A stretch of 60,149 nt of DNA from an uncultured Micromonospora sp. (lineage in GTDB: Bacteria; Actinomycetota; Actinomycetes; Mycobacteriales; Micromonosporaceae), in NCBI GenBank assembly GCA_937951935.1, contig CALGAM010000025.1:1-60149 (forward strand), read 5' to 3'. Numbering within the stretch: position 1 is the stretch's first letter; each line of letters opens with the position of its first letter. A model generated the notes under the pieces. It was not told the DNA's origin and ran no database searches. It saw only the letters and a program-made list of their open reading frames with translations. Position numbers and translations under genes: made by a program. This document shows positions 15,436 to 23,887 of the stretch, piece by piece.

Positions 15436-17940
15436 TCAGTCGGCGTCCGCGGCCGGCTTGAGGCAGAGCACCTCCTTCTTGTCGCCGGGCAACGCGATCG
15501 TCGGCTGTGTCGGGTCCTCGCACTTCGACGCGTCGTCGACCTTGGAGACGACCTTGAACACGCCGTCCTCGCCGCAGTCGGCGGGCACCGGCCTGTTGTT
15601 CGAGTTCTTGACGCAGACGCCCACCCTCGGGACGTACCCGGACGACTCCGATTCGCCGCCCATCTTGCCCAGTGCCCAGAGGGTGCCGAGCGGAATGGCG
15701 AGCAGCAGCACCGCGGCGGTCAGCACCAGGAGCAGCACCCTGCCGTTGCGGACCTGCGGCGGCGGCGGTTCGGACGCCGACTCCGACGGTGGCTCCTCGC
15801 GCTTGAAGGAGTCGAACTTCGCCTGCTCGGCGTCGTCCGAGCTGTCCCAGCCCGCGCCGGGCGCGGGGCCCGGCCCGTACGACCCGCCCGGCGTCCCCGG
15901 CGACGCGTAGGCCGGTGCCGGCCCGCCGGGGGGTGCGCCGAACGGCGCCGGTGAGCCGGGACGGTCGCCGTCCATCCCACCGTGCGGCGGCCCCGCCGGG
16001 CCGGTGGGGAACGGGCCGGCGGGCCCGCCGCGGTCGGCCGGGTCACCGAAGGGCGGGTTGCCCGGTCCCGGCGGTGGCCCACCCGGGTGGAAGGCGCCGC
16101 CCGGTCCGAAGGGATCTCCGGGTCGGCTGCCTGTCGTGGGCGCGAACGGGTCGTCCGGTCGGCTGCCGGGGGCGGGTGGGAACGGGTCGTCCGGTCGGCT
16201 GCCGGGGGCGGGTGGGAACGGATCGTCCGGCCGGTTGCCGGCTGCGGGTGGGAACGGATCGCCGGGGTCGGGTCGGCTGGCGTCGAAGGGACCGCCAGGT
16301 CGGTGCCGGTCACCGGGACCGAACGGGTCCGCTCCGAAGCCCGGTCCGAACCCGCCCCCGTCCGCGCCGGGACCGCTCCTGGCGCCGGGAGGGCCACCCG
16401 GCCCTGCTCCGAAGGGGTCGTCCCGACCGGGCTGGTCCCCCGGCCCTCCGAAGGCACCGGCGGGACCGGGATAGGCGCCCGGAGCGGAATCCGCCGACCG
16501 CTGGTGTGGTACCGCCGCCGGCGGCAGGCCGGCGCCCGGCATCGCCGCCGGGGCCGGTCCCGACGGCGGGGCGGCGTAGGGCTCGCGGGTGGCCCCCGGG
16601 CCGGCCTGTGCCGGAGGCATGCCGTAGATGCCGGTCCCCGGCGCAGGTCCGGCCTCGCCGGCCGGCGAACGCTCCGGCTCCCGGCCCTGCTCGGTCGCGC
16701 CGGGCTGTTCGACGTCGTCCGGGTTGATCGGGCGGCCGTACACCCGGGGCTGCGGAGCCGGCATCGCCGCCATGGCGGCGGGGTCGGACGGTGGGGCGAT
16801 GCGGCTGCCGGGAGGCGCGGCGGCGCTGCCGGACACCGCACGGCCGGAGGCGAGCCGGGCCGGTTCCGGCTCCGCGGGTCCCACCCCCGGTGCGGCGGCC
16901 GCGGACTCGACCGGAGGGCGGGGTTGGGGTACGTGGGGTGCGGGCGACTGCGGGGCGGCCTCCGCCGGGCCCGACGGGAAGCCGCCGGGCGTCCACGCAT
17001 CCGACTCCCGGCCACCGGGCGCGACATCGGCCGGTGGCGCCACCTCGGCAGGCGGGGTGTAGCCGGCCGGGGGGTCGGCGGCGAGACTGGCTCCGGGGAT
17101 TCGGGTCTCCTGTGGCGGCAGCGGTACGGCGTTCGCCGGGTTGATCCCCGGCCCCGCGGCCGGCTGGTATCCGGCACCGGAACCTCCGGGCGTGCCGCCG
17201 TCGAACGGCGCGCCCCGCTCGAACGGCGGGTTGGGCTCGAACGGCGGACGGGACGGTTCGAAGGTGGGCGATCCGGTCGCGCCGGCCGGAGCGCCGCCCG
17301 GGGTCGCGACCGGCGGCGACCAGGCCGGTGGCTGCGGCGCCCAGGTGGAGGGCGGTGGGAAGCCGCCGGCCGACGGGTTCGGGTCGGCCGGGCGGGACCC
17401 GGACGACGGTGCCGGCGACCCCGCCGGCTCCGACGGGGACGGGGCGGAGCCCCACGCCTCGTTCGCCGGCCACGGTCCGGGCGCGGCGGCGGGGGGTCGC
17501 TGTGGCAGGGGGGAACTCGGCGGGAGGTCCTGCGGCGGGGCCGTGCCGGCGTGTCCGGCCGGACCGGGAGGCCCGCCCGGAGCCGGGGCGGCCCCCCACT
17601 CCGGAGGGAACCCGCCCGGGTCGCCGTCGGTGCGGACCGGCGCACCCGGACCCGCTCCCCAGGTGCCGTCCGCCGGGGCGCCGCCTCCGACGCCCGGGGT
17701 GTTCCAGGCCTGCGTGCCGGGCTGACCGGCGGCGGAAGCGTCCCAGGGGCTCGAACCGCTGGCGCTGCCGGTCGAGGGCGGCGGGGGTGCCCAACCGAAA
17801 TCGGGCGGCGGGGAGCCGGCACCCTGGGGCGGGAACCGGTCGTCGTGGGGTGCGTTGCTTCCGTAAGGGGCTGGGTTTGCGGCGCCTGGCGCAGCCTCGT
17901 CCGGCCGGCGGCCGGGGTGCTGCGGGTCCTCGGACGTCAT
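15436..17940 (-). CDS. Proline-rich LppU/SCO3897-like membrane protein
   Basis: An 834-residue protein. About 700 N-terminal residues are disordered Pro/Gly/Ala-rich sequence, followed by a KFDSFKREEPP segment, one membrane helix (about 735-757, VLLLVLTAAVLLLAIPLG) and a small extracytoplasmic domain (about 770-834) with four cysteines (Cys776, 789, 807, 826), matching the LppU/SCO3897 C-terminal domain. The layout suggests a long cytoplasmic tail and a disulfide-bonded outer domain. Function unknown. Start ATG 17940 with GAGGAGG 8 bases upstream. Tandem 12-residue repeats (GSRPDDPFPPAP type) are encoded at 16145-16252. Similar low-complexity tails occur in the genes at 22979 and 55740. Confidence 0.8.
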   Translation of the reverse strand: MTSEDPQHPGRRPDEAAPGAANPAPYGSNAPHDDRFPPQGAGSPPPDFGWAPPPPSTGSASGSSPWDASAAGQPGTQAWNTPGVGGGAPADGTWGAGPGAPVRTDGDPGGFPPEWGAAPAPGGPPGPAGHAGTAPPQDLPPSSPLPQRPPAAAPGPWPANEAWGSAPSPSEPAGSPAPSSGSRPADPNPSAGGFPPPSTWAPQPPAWSPPVATPGGAPAGATGSPTFEPSRPPFEPNPPFERGAPFDGGTPGGSGAGYQPAAGPGINPANAVPLPPQETRIPGASLAADPPAGYTPPAEVAPPADVAPGGRESDAWTPGGFPSGPAEAAPQSPAPHVPQPRPPVESAAAAPGVGPAEPEPARLASGRAVSGSAAAPPGSRIAPPSDPAAMAAMPAPQPRVYGRPINPDDVEQPGATEQGREPERSPAGEAGPAPGTGIYGMPPAQAGPGATREPYAAPPSGPAPAAMPGAGLPPAAVPHQRSADSAPGAYPGPAGAFGGPGDQPGRDDPFGAGPGGPPGARSGPGADGGGFGPGFGADPFGPGDRHRPGGPFDASRPDPGDPFPPAAGNRPDDPFPPAPGSRPDDPFPPAPGSRPDDPFAPTTGSRPGDPFGPGGAFHPGGPPPGPGNPPFGDPADRGGPAGPFPTGPAGPPHGGMDGDRPGSPAPFGAPPGGPAPAYASPGTPGGSYGPGPAPGAGWDSSDDAEQAKFDSFKREEPPSESASEPPPPQVRNGRVLLLVLTAAVLLLAIPLGTLWALGKMGGESESSGYVPRVGVCVKNSNNRPVPADCGEDGVFKVVSKVDDASKCEDPTQPTIALPGDKKEVLCLKPAADAD
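16145..16252. repeat. 36-bp coding tandem repeats in the LppU-like gene
   Basis: Three consecutive 36-bp units begin at 16145, 16181 and 16217, the first two identical and the third diverged; degenerate units flank both sides. Each encodes a 12-residue Pro-rich block, so copy-number change would keep the frame. Confidence 0.8.
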
Positions 17941-18372
17941 GCGCGCGCCTCCTCAATCACATGTCGGCCGCGCCGATCTCGCGCGCCGTCTCTCCGGCCC
18001 GTGGCCGGGGAAAACCGGTGCCGAGCCGGCTGGGCAAGCTTCTCGCACCGAAGCCGATCGAGACCGGCGCCGCTCCGAGCAGCGCCGATCGCCGGCCCCG
18101 GTGGAACGAGCGCATCAAGCTGTCGCGGTCGCCCGAATGCCCGGGCGGCCGGTCGGGCGACGACCAGGCCCCACCGTACCGGGCGGCGCACAGGCGACGA
18201 AATCCCGGTCGCCCGTCGGCAACCACCGAACGCGGTCGGTTGTGGACGCTGGGTCGACGAGATCGGGGCGTGCCGGCCCGCGCGTTGCCGCCCTGTCAAC
18301 CTTCCGACGCGTGTCGCCGGTCAGGCCTGGCAACGGCTGCCGGCCGCGGACGGCGCACGACGGCAGCGAGAC
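17941..18372. other. Intergenic region with no gene seen
   Basis: The 5-prime flank of the LppU-like gene. It should contain that gene's promoter, but I see no convincing -35/-10 pair. No open frame here has plausible protein composition or a ribosome site. Confidence 0.5.
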
Positions 18373-18411
18373 GTCGACGGCCCGCCCGGAGCGACCGGGC
18401 GGGCCGTCGAC
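18373..18411 (-). terminator. Very strong hairpin terminator of the 45-residue gene
   Basis: A perfect 17-bp stem (18373-18389 with 18395-18411) and 5-base loop, beginning 31 bases beyond the stop of the small gene at 18443. Confidence 0.8.
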
Positions 18412-18442
18412 GAGGAGATGGCGAAGAGAGAGTCTGTCGTGG

Positions 18443-18580
18443 TCAGCCGTAGAACCGCTGCGCGGCGATCAGGATCTCGTCCCGCACGGCGGGCGAGTCG
18501 GTGGCCCGCAGCGCGCGCTCGATCGCCCGCGCCTGGCGCGCGTGGTTCCGGCGCTCACGGAATCGCTTGATCATCTTCAT
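18443..18580 (-). CDS. 45-residue basic protein, function unknown
   Basis: A very small protein: basic N-terminus (MKMIKRFRERRNHARQARAI) and a predicted helix ending in ILIAAQRFYG. I recall similar short RFRERR...ARQARAIERAL proteins in actinobacteria, but cannot verify that here. Evidence that it is real: ATG 18580 with CAGGGGG about 10 bases upstream, a strong dedicated terminator just downstream, and isolation from neighbours. It could bind nucleic acid or another protein; no function is assigned. An inverted repeat upstream (18686-18729) could be its regulatory site. Confidence 0.7.
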   Translation of the reverse strand: MKMIKRFRERRNHARQARAIERALRATDSPAVRDEILIAAQRFYG

Positions 18581-18685
18581 GGTTGTCGTGCCCCCTGTGG
18601 TTTGGTCCGCTTCGCGTCTGCATCTCCATTGAACCGCGCCGTACGCATGATCGCCAACGATTGTTAGGTGAGATCGGACACTGGC

Positions 18686-18729
18686 CGAAGAATCAAAGGT
18701 GGCCGGAGTCGACTGGTGATGATTCTTCG
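18686..18729. repeat. 10-bp inverted repeat, AT-rich
   Basis: CGAAGAATCA (18686-18695) and TGATTCTTCG (18720-18729) are perfect inverted arms 24 bases apart, in an AT-richer patch upstream of the 45-residue gene and just beyond the E2 terminator. Candidate operator or weak hairpin. Confidence 0.5.
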
Positions 18730-18742
18730 TGACCAAATGGAA

Positions 18743-18785
18743 ACAGCCGGTGTGCGTCCGGGGTGGCCCGGAGCACACCGGCTGT
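18743..18785 (-). terminator. Strong terminator of the 2-oxoacid dehydrogenase operon
   Basis: A 13-bp perfect outer stem (18743-18755 with 18773-18785), one bulged base, then a 6-bp inner stem (18757-18762 with 18767-18772). It lies about 50 bases beyond the E2 stop; on the minus strand TTTCC follows. Confidence 0.8.
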
Positions 18786-18835
18786 CCGGTGCACGGGCCG
18801 GGCGGTGCGGCGTACCGCCCGGCGAGGACGGCGCG

Positions 18836-20290
18836 TCAGGTCCAGCTCAGCAGCGCCGTCTCCGGATCGGTGAGGAAGTCGCCGACGTCACGCAGGAACC
18901 GCGACCCCAGCTCGCCGTCGATGATCCGGTGGTCGAAGGAGAGGCTGAGGGTGCACACCTGCCGGATGCGGATCTCGCCCTCGTGCACCCAGGGCATCTC
19001 CCGCACCGCGCCGAAGGCCAGGATCGCCGCCTCCCCGGGCGGGAGGATCGGCGTGCCGGCGTCGACGCCGAAGACGCCGACGTTGGTGATGGTGAACGTC
19101 CCGCCGGACATGTCCGACGGTGCGGTCCGGCCCGCCTTCGCGGTGGCGACCAGTTCGTTCAGCGCGTCGGCCAGTTCGCGCAGGGTGAGCCGGCCGGCGT
19201 CCTTGATGTTCGGCACGATCAGGCCGCGCTCGGTGGCGGCGGCGATGCCGAGGTTGACGTACTCCTTGACCACGATCTCGTCGCCGGCCCAGGTCGAGTT
19301 GACCATCGGATGCCGGCGGAGCGCCAGGAGCACCGCCTTCGCCACCAGCAGCAGCGGGGAGAGCCGGACGTCCCGCCACTCCCGCAGCTGGCGCAGCCGG
19401 TCCAGCGCCCTCATCGACCGCGTCATGTCGATCGTGAGGAACTCGGTGACGTGCGGCGCGGTGAACGCCGAGGCCACCATGTTCTGCGCGGTCAGCTTCC
19501 GGACGCCCCTGACCGGGATGCGCTGCTCCCGGTCCGGTCCGAAGGCCGGCGCCGCGGCGCCGCCTCCCACCACGGTCGCCGGTGCCGCCACCAGTTGGGC
19601 CGCCGCCCGGTGGACGTCGTCCCGGGTGATCGACCCGAGCGGGCCCGTCCCGGTGACCGTGCCCAGGTCCACGCCGAGATCCTTGGCGAGCTTGCGGACC
19701 GGCGGTTTCGCCAGGACGGGGGCGTTCCGAACGCCGGCGGGCGCCGCCGGGGCGGGCGCCGGCGAGGCGGCCGGGACGACCGGGGCGGGCGCCGGTGCGG
19801 CGGTGGCGGCCGGGGCCACCGCCACCGGAGCCGGCGGCGTGGCCGGCCGGGCGACGGGCGTCGCCGTGGCCTTCCGGGGCCGCCGCTTCGCGGCACCGGT
19901 CTTCGGGCCGTACCCGACCAACACGGCCGTCCGGCCGCCCGGTGCGGGACCGCCGATCAGCCCAGGCTCGACAGGACTCTCCTCGGACGCCAGCTCGACG
20001 GCGGCGAGCGAGGCCGCCGACGGCGCCGGCAGGTCACCGGCGTCGGGGTCGGTGTCGACGGCGAAGATCGGCGTGCCGACGTCCACCACCGCACCCTCCG
20101 GGTGGAAGATCGCGGTGATCCGGCCGGCCCACTTCGCCGGGATCTCGACCGCCGCCTTGGCGGTCTCGACCTCGACCACCGGCTGGTTCAGCTCGACGAC
20201 GTCACCGACCTGCACCAACCACTTGAGAATCTCGCCCTCGGTCAGTCCTTCGCCGAGGTCGGGCAGGGGAAACTCCCGGACGCGCGACAT
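18836..20290 (-). CDS. 2-oxoacid dehydrogenase E2 (dihydrolipoyl acyltransferase)
   Basis: A 484-residue E2 subunit: lipoyl domain (residues about 4-78) with lipoyl-lysine Lys45 in VETAKAAVE; an Ala/Pro-rich linker; a peripheral-subunit-binding domain (about 200-240, PVRKLAKDLGVDL...GPLGSITRDDV); and the acyltransferase core (about 260-484) with the catalytic DHRIIDG near the C-terminus. It transfers the acyl group from E1 to CoA. The E1beta stop lies 5 bases upstream, so this is the third gene of the operon E1alpha-E1beta-E2. Substrate may be branched-chain 2-oxoacids or pyruvate; the separate E1alpha/E1beta chains favour the branched-chain type. No E3 gene is in the window. Confidence 0.93.
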   Translation of the reverse strand: MSRVREFPLPDLGEGLTEGEILKWLVQVGDVVELNQPVVEVETAKAAVEIPAKWAGRITAIFHPEGAVVDVGTPIFAVDTDPDAGDLPAPSAASLAAVELASEESPVEPGLIGGPAPGGRTAVLVGYGPKTGAAKRRPRKATATPVARPATPPAPVAVAPAATAAPAPAPVVPAASPAPAPAAPAGVRNAPVLAKPPVRKLAKDLGVDLGTVTGTGPLGSITRDDVHRAAAQLVAAPATVVGGGAAAPAFGPDREQRIPVRGVRKLTAQNMVASAFTAPHVTEFLTIDMTRSMRALDRLRQLREWRDVRLSPLLLVAKAVLLALRRHPMVNSTWAGDEIVVKEYVNLGIAAATERGLIVPNIKDAGRLTLRELADALNELVATAKAGRTAPSDMSGGTFTITNVGVFGVDAGTPILPPGEAAILAFGAVREMPWVHEGEIRIRQVCTLSLSFDHRIIDGELGSRFLRDVGDFLTDPETALLSWT

Positions 20291-20295
20291 CGGCC

Positions 20296-21285
20296 TCACC
20301 ACCCGAAGGAGCGGTCGACGGCCTCGAGCACCCGGTCGAGGTTGGGCAGGTACTCCTCCTCCAGCCGGGCGGGCGGGTACGGCGTGTCGAACCCGGTGAC
20401 CCGCAGGACCGGAGCCTCCAGGGAGTAGAAGCACTCCTCGGTGATCCGCGCGGCGATCTCGGCACCGAGACCGACGTTGCTCGGCGCCTCGTGCACCACC
20501 ACGCACCGTCCGGTCCGGCGGACCGACTCGTACACGGGGGCGAGATCCAGCGGAGAGAGCGTGCGCAGGTCGATCACCTCAAGGTCGCGCCCGTCCTCCT
20601 CAGCCGCGGTCGCCGCGTCCAGCGCGGTGCGCACCATCGGCCCGTAGGCCAGCAGGGTGGCGTCCCGGCCCGGCCGGACCACCCGCGCGGCGTGCAGCGG
20701 GTACGCCTCGTCCAGCGGGGTGTCCAGCTCCACCGTGCCCTTCTCGTGGTAGCGCCGCTTCGGCTCGAGGAAGATCACCGGGTCGTCCGAGATGACCGCC
20801 TGCTGGATCATCGTGTACGCGTCCTGCGGGTTGGAGCAGGAGACGACCTTGAGCCCGGCGGTGTGCGCGAAGTACGCCTCCGGGGACTCCGAGTGGTGCT
20901 CGACCGCACCGATGCCGCCCCCGTAGGGGATCCGGATGACCATCGGCACCCGGACCTTGCCCTGCGAGCGGTAGTGCATCTTCGCCACCTGCGACACGAT
21001 CTGGTCGTACGCCGGGTAGACGAAGCCGTCGAACTGGATCTCGCAGATCGGTCGGTAGCCGCGGAGGGAGAGGCCGACCGCGGTGCCGATGATGCCGGAC
21101 TCGGCGAGCGGGGTGTCGATCACCCGGTTCTCGCCGAAGTCCTTCTGCAGGCCGTCGGTGATCCGGAAGACGCCGCCGAGCTTGCCGACGTCCTCCCCCA
21201 TGATGACGACCTTGGGGTCGTTCTCCAGGGCCCGGCGTAGGCCGCGGTTGAGCGCCTTGCCCAGGGTGAGGGTCTCGGTGGCCAT
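20296..21285 (-). CDS. 2-oxoacid dehydrogenase E1 beta subunit
   Basis: A 329-residue E1beta: transketolase pyrimidine-binding domain (GEDVGKLGGVF, DTPLAESGIIG, QFDGFVYPAYDQI, HHSESPEAYF) and C-terminal domain (ATLLAYGPMVRTAL, DLRTLSPLD, HEAPSNVGLGAEIAA). It forms an alpha2-beta2 heterotetramer with E1alpha and decarboxylates the 2-oxoacid using thiamine diphosphate. Its ATG overlaps the E1alpha stop (ATGA), so translation is coupled and subunit ratio fixed. Length is normal for the family. Confidence 0.95.
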   Translation of the reverse strand: MATETLTLGKALNRGLRRALENDPKVVIMGEDVGKLGGVFRITDGLQKDFGENRVIDTPLAESGIIGTAVGLSLRGYRPICEIQFDGFVYPAYDQIVSQVAKMHYRSQGKVRVPMVIRIPYGGGIGAVEHHSESPEAYFAHTAGLKVVSCSNPQDAYTMIQQAVISDDPVIFLEPKRRYHEKGTVELDTPLDEAYPLHAARVVRPGRDATLLAYGPMVRTALDAATAAEEDGRDLEVIDLRTLSPLDLAPVYESVRRTGRCVVVHEAPSNVGLGAEIAARITEECFYSLEAPVLRVTGFDTPYPPARLEEEYLPNLDRVLEAVDRSFGW

Positions 21286-22472
21286 CAGTGCACGCTCCCC
21301 TCGAACGAGTCCAGGTACCGGGCCATGAATTCGCGCTGGGCGTCCACCTCCGGGGAGCCGTGCGGATACACGTGGTCGAAGAGACTCAACGGTTGCGGGT
21401 CCGGCATCGCCAGCACCCGCTCGCGCAGGTTGAGCGCCTCCTGCCTGGCCTGCTCATCCACCTCCGCGAAGAAGGCGTCGTCGGCGATCCGCTCCTTGGT
21501 GAGGAACGCCTTGACCCGGGCGATCGGGTCCTTGGCCTGCCACGCCTCGACCTCGCTGGCGATCCGGTAGCGGGTCGGGTCGTCGGTCGTGGTGTGCGCA
21601 CCCATCCGGTACGTGTACGCCTCGACCAGGGTCGGGCCCTGGCCGTGCCGGGCGTTGTCGAGCGCCGCCCGGGTCACCGCGTACGTGGCGAGCACGTCGT
21701 TGCCGTCGACCCGTACCCCCGGGAATCCGAAGCCGGCGGCCCGCTGGTAGAGCGGGATCCGGGTCTGCCGCTCCAGGGGTTCGGAGATCGCGTACTGGTT
21801 GTTCTGGCAGAAGAAGACGATCGGGGCGTTGAAGACGGCCGACCAGATGAACGACTCGTTCACGTCGCCCTGGGCGGAGGCGCCGTCGCCGAAGTACGCG
21901 ATCACCGCCTCGCCGTCGTCACCGCCGGTCCGGCCGTCCATCGCGACGCCCATGGCGTAGCCGGTGGCGTGCAGCGTCTGGGCCCCGATGACGATCGTGT
22001 ACATGTTGAACTTGAACTCGTTCGGGTCCCAGCCACCGAGATCCACTCCCCGGAACAGCCCCAGCGGCATGATGGGGTCGATGCCCCGGCAGTAGAGCAC
22101 ACCGTGCTCCCGGTACGTCGGGAAGGCCATGTCCTGTGGGCGCAGCGCCCGGCCGGAGCCGACCTGCGCCGCCTCCTGCCCGAGCAGGCTGGCCCAGATG
22201 CCGAGCTCGCCCTGTCGCTGCAGCGCGGTGGCCTCGGCGTCCAGCCGCCGGACCAGGACGAGGTCTCGGTAGAGGTTGCGGTATTCCTCGTCGGTGAAGT
22301 CGACGCTATATTCGGTACCGTCGATCCAGGTGACCCTGTCGATCCGGTCACCCTCCGGGGTGAGCAGCTGCACGAGATCGTCCGTACTCGTGCTCTTGCC
22401 AGAAGCCTTCCTGGACCGGGGTGTGGTGGCCCGCTTGCCGCGGGTCGCGCCCGCGGGATCGCCCTTCGCCAT
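21285..22472 (-). CDS. 2-oxoacid dehydrogenase E1 alpha subunit
   Basis: A 395-residue E1alpha. The thiamine diphosphate motif is GDGASAQGDVNES...FFCQNNQ, with RMGAHTTTDDPTRYR (phosphorylation-loop region) and QGELGIWASLLGQEAAQVG upstream. An N-terminal basic, Ser/Lys/Thr-rich extension of about 30 residues is present. ATG 22472 has AGGAGAT upstream; the frame is open further but lacks support. First gene of the E1alpha-E1beta-E2 operon. The SLLGQEAAQ and Tyr/His-rich active-site regions match branched-chain or acetoin/pyruvate types; I favour branched-chain 2-oxoacid dehydrogenase, which makes primers for iso/anteiso fatty acids. Confidence 0.93.
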   Translation of the reverse strand: MAKGDPAGATRGKRATTPRSRKASGKSTSTDDLVQLLTPEGDRIDRVTWIDGTEYSVDFTDEEYRNLYRDLVLVRRLDAEATALQRQGELGIWASLLGQEAAQVGSGRALRPQDMAFPTYREHGVLYCRGIDPIMPLGLFRGVDLGGWDPNEFKFNMYTIVIGAQTLHATGYAMGVAMDGRTGGDDGEAVIAYFGDGASAQGDVNESFIWSAVFNAPIVFFCQNNQYAISEPLERQTRIPLYQRAAGFGFPGVRVDGNDVLATYAVTRAALDNARHGQGPTLVEAYTYRMGAHTTTDDPTRYRIASEVEAWQAKDPIARVKAFLTKERIADDAFFAEVDEQARQEALNLRERVLAMPDPQPLSLFDHVYPHGSPEVDAQREFMARYLDSFEGSVH

Positions 22473-22978
22473 CCCTATCTCCTGTCGTTTGTGCGTCGGC
22501 AGCGGGGGTGTCCCGACCGCGTAGCTCGTGCGCCTGTCCGGCCGGTGCCGGACGGGTGATGGCTGCCGCGCCTGGCCCCGGTGGGGGCTGTCGCGCGGCG
22601 TGGACCCGGTTCTGGTCGAGCCTGGTCCACCGAGCGCCGGCGCCGCGTCCTGGCCGGTCGCGGGGTACGCGAAGGTCGAGGCCGCGTTGCCGTCGCGTCC
22701 ATATTCGCAGAGGGGGTGGGCTGAGTTACAGGTCGGTGTCGCGCGGGATTCCGGGCGGCAACAGGCTTCGCCACACATGTGGTGATTTGCTCTGTTATGT
22801 CGATGGACTCGTTCGCGACACGATCGCGGACACGCTCCGTAAGGCTGGCCAACGCTGCGTTACTGCGCCATCGTGAGGGGGGCGCCATCGCCGGAAGCGC
22901 GGCGAATTGTCGCAGCGTGGCGGCGTTTGCGACGCCCGGCCTCCGCTGGCCGACCGCCCGACGACGAGGAGTGTTCCG
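22473..22978. other. Divergent intergenic region, 506 bp
   Basis: Lies between the E1alpha gene (minus) and the proline-rich gene (plus) and must hold both promoters. The middle (22700-22860) is AT-richer than its surroundings and contains CCACACATGTGG at 22771-22782, a 5-bp-arm palindrome. I cannot place reliable -35/-10 boxes and see no gene. Confidence 0.5.
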
Positions 22979-23803
22979 GTGCTCGAGAACGGCCACGACG
23001 ATCCGGCGCCCCGACTGGTGGCCCGCCACCGGAGGTCCGGGGGCACCCACGAGCGGTACCGCCGGGTGACGGGGGTACACCGGGCCGAGGGTCTCGCCGG
23101 CCCCACCCGCCGCTACCTCTTCACCGTCGCGATGCTCGCCGGTACCTCGTCGCTGCCGATCCTCGCCGCCATCGGCAGCGGCTCGGCGACGGTCAACGAC
23201 GGGATGCCCCCCGCCGACAGCGTCCCGTTCGTCCCACCGGCGGACGGCGGGCTGGTCGTACCGCTGCCGACACCGCCGCAGGTCGGTGCGGAGCCGACCG
23301 GTCCGGTCGGTTGGCGTCGGCTCCTCGGCCCGGCGGGGTCGATACCGGCTGGTCCGGACACCGCCGCACCGCCGCGCCGCCCGACCGTCGCGGCCCCAAC
23401 GGCCCTTCCGACCGGGCCGTCGTCGCAGGGGCCGCTCGTCCCGCCCACACCGGAACCGTCGACGCCGGCACCGTCGTCCACCGGGACGGTCCCGGAGCCG
23501 AGTGCCTCCGCCTCGGCGCCGACCAGCCCGGAGCCGAGTGGTTCCGCACCGACCAGCCCGGCGCCGGGCAGTCCTGTGCCGGGCAGCCCTGTGCCGAGTG
23601 ATCCTGTGCCGACCGTTCCTCCGACAACCGGGCCCGGCAGCCCGACTCCCACGCCAACCGACCCGGCACCCCCGTCGGCGACGCCGGACCCCTCCCCGTC
23701 CCCCGGCGGACCGCCGCCGACCTCGCCCCGGCCGACCGCGGAGCCCTCGGTGTCGCCCGAGGCGACCGGGGAACCGTCACCGTCGTCGGTCGCGCGGGAC
23801 TAG
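22979..23803 (+). CDS. Proline-rich exported or membrane-anchored protein
   Basis: A 274-residue protein of unknown function. After about 45 basic residues comes one hydrophobic segment (about residues 47-65, YLFTVAMLAGTSSLPILAAI), then a long Pro/Ser/Thr-rich stretch with PGSPV-type 5-residue repeats (encoded near 23568-23612). The layout is a cytoplasmic N-terminus, an anchor and a wall-spanning disordered tail, or an uncleaved secreted protein. GTG 22979 has GAGGAG 8 bases upstream. No domain is recognisable. It runs convergent to the NUDIX gene. Composition bias is so strong that homology is hard to judge. Confidence 0.65.
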   Translation: MLENGHDDPAPRLVARHRRSGGTHERYRRVTGVHRAEGLAGPTRRYLFTVAMLAGTSSLPILAAIGSGSATVNDGMPPADSVPFVPPADGGLVVPLPTPPQVGAEPTGPVGWRRLLGPAGSIPAGPDTAAPPRRPTVAAPTALPTGPSSQGPLVPPTPEPSTPAPSSTGTVPEPSASASAPTSPEPSGSAPTSPAPGSPVPGSPVPSDPVPTVPPTTGPGSPTPTPTDPAPPSATPDPSPSPGGPPPTSPRPTAEPSVSPEATGEPSPSSVARD

Positions 23804-23887
23804 CCGACGGGGTCGCCCGGACCACCGTCGGCGCGGGCTGGGCGATGGGCCCACGCGGGGCCGCCGGCCCGGGCACGGGCGCGACGG

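Noticed and set aside
12614..15910. A 1098-codon open frame on the plus strand
   Set aside because: Antisense to the HlyIII and thioredoxin-NHL genes; no domain, no ribosome site.
15982..18570. An 862-codon open frame on the plus strand
   Set aside because: Antisense to the proline-rich LppU-like gene; composition is the mirror of the repeats.
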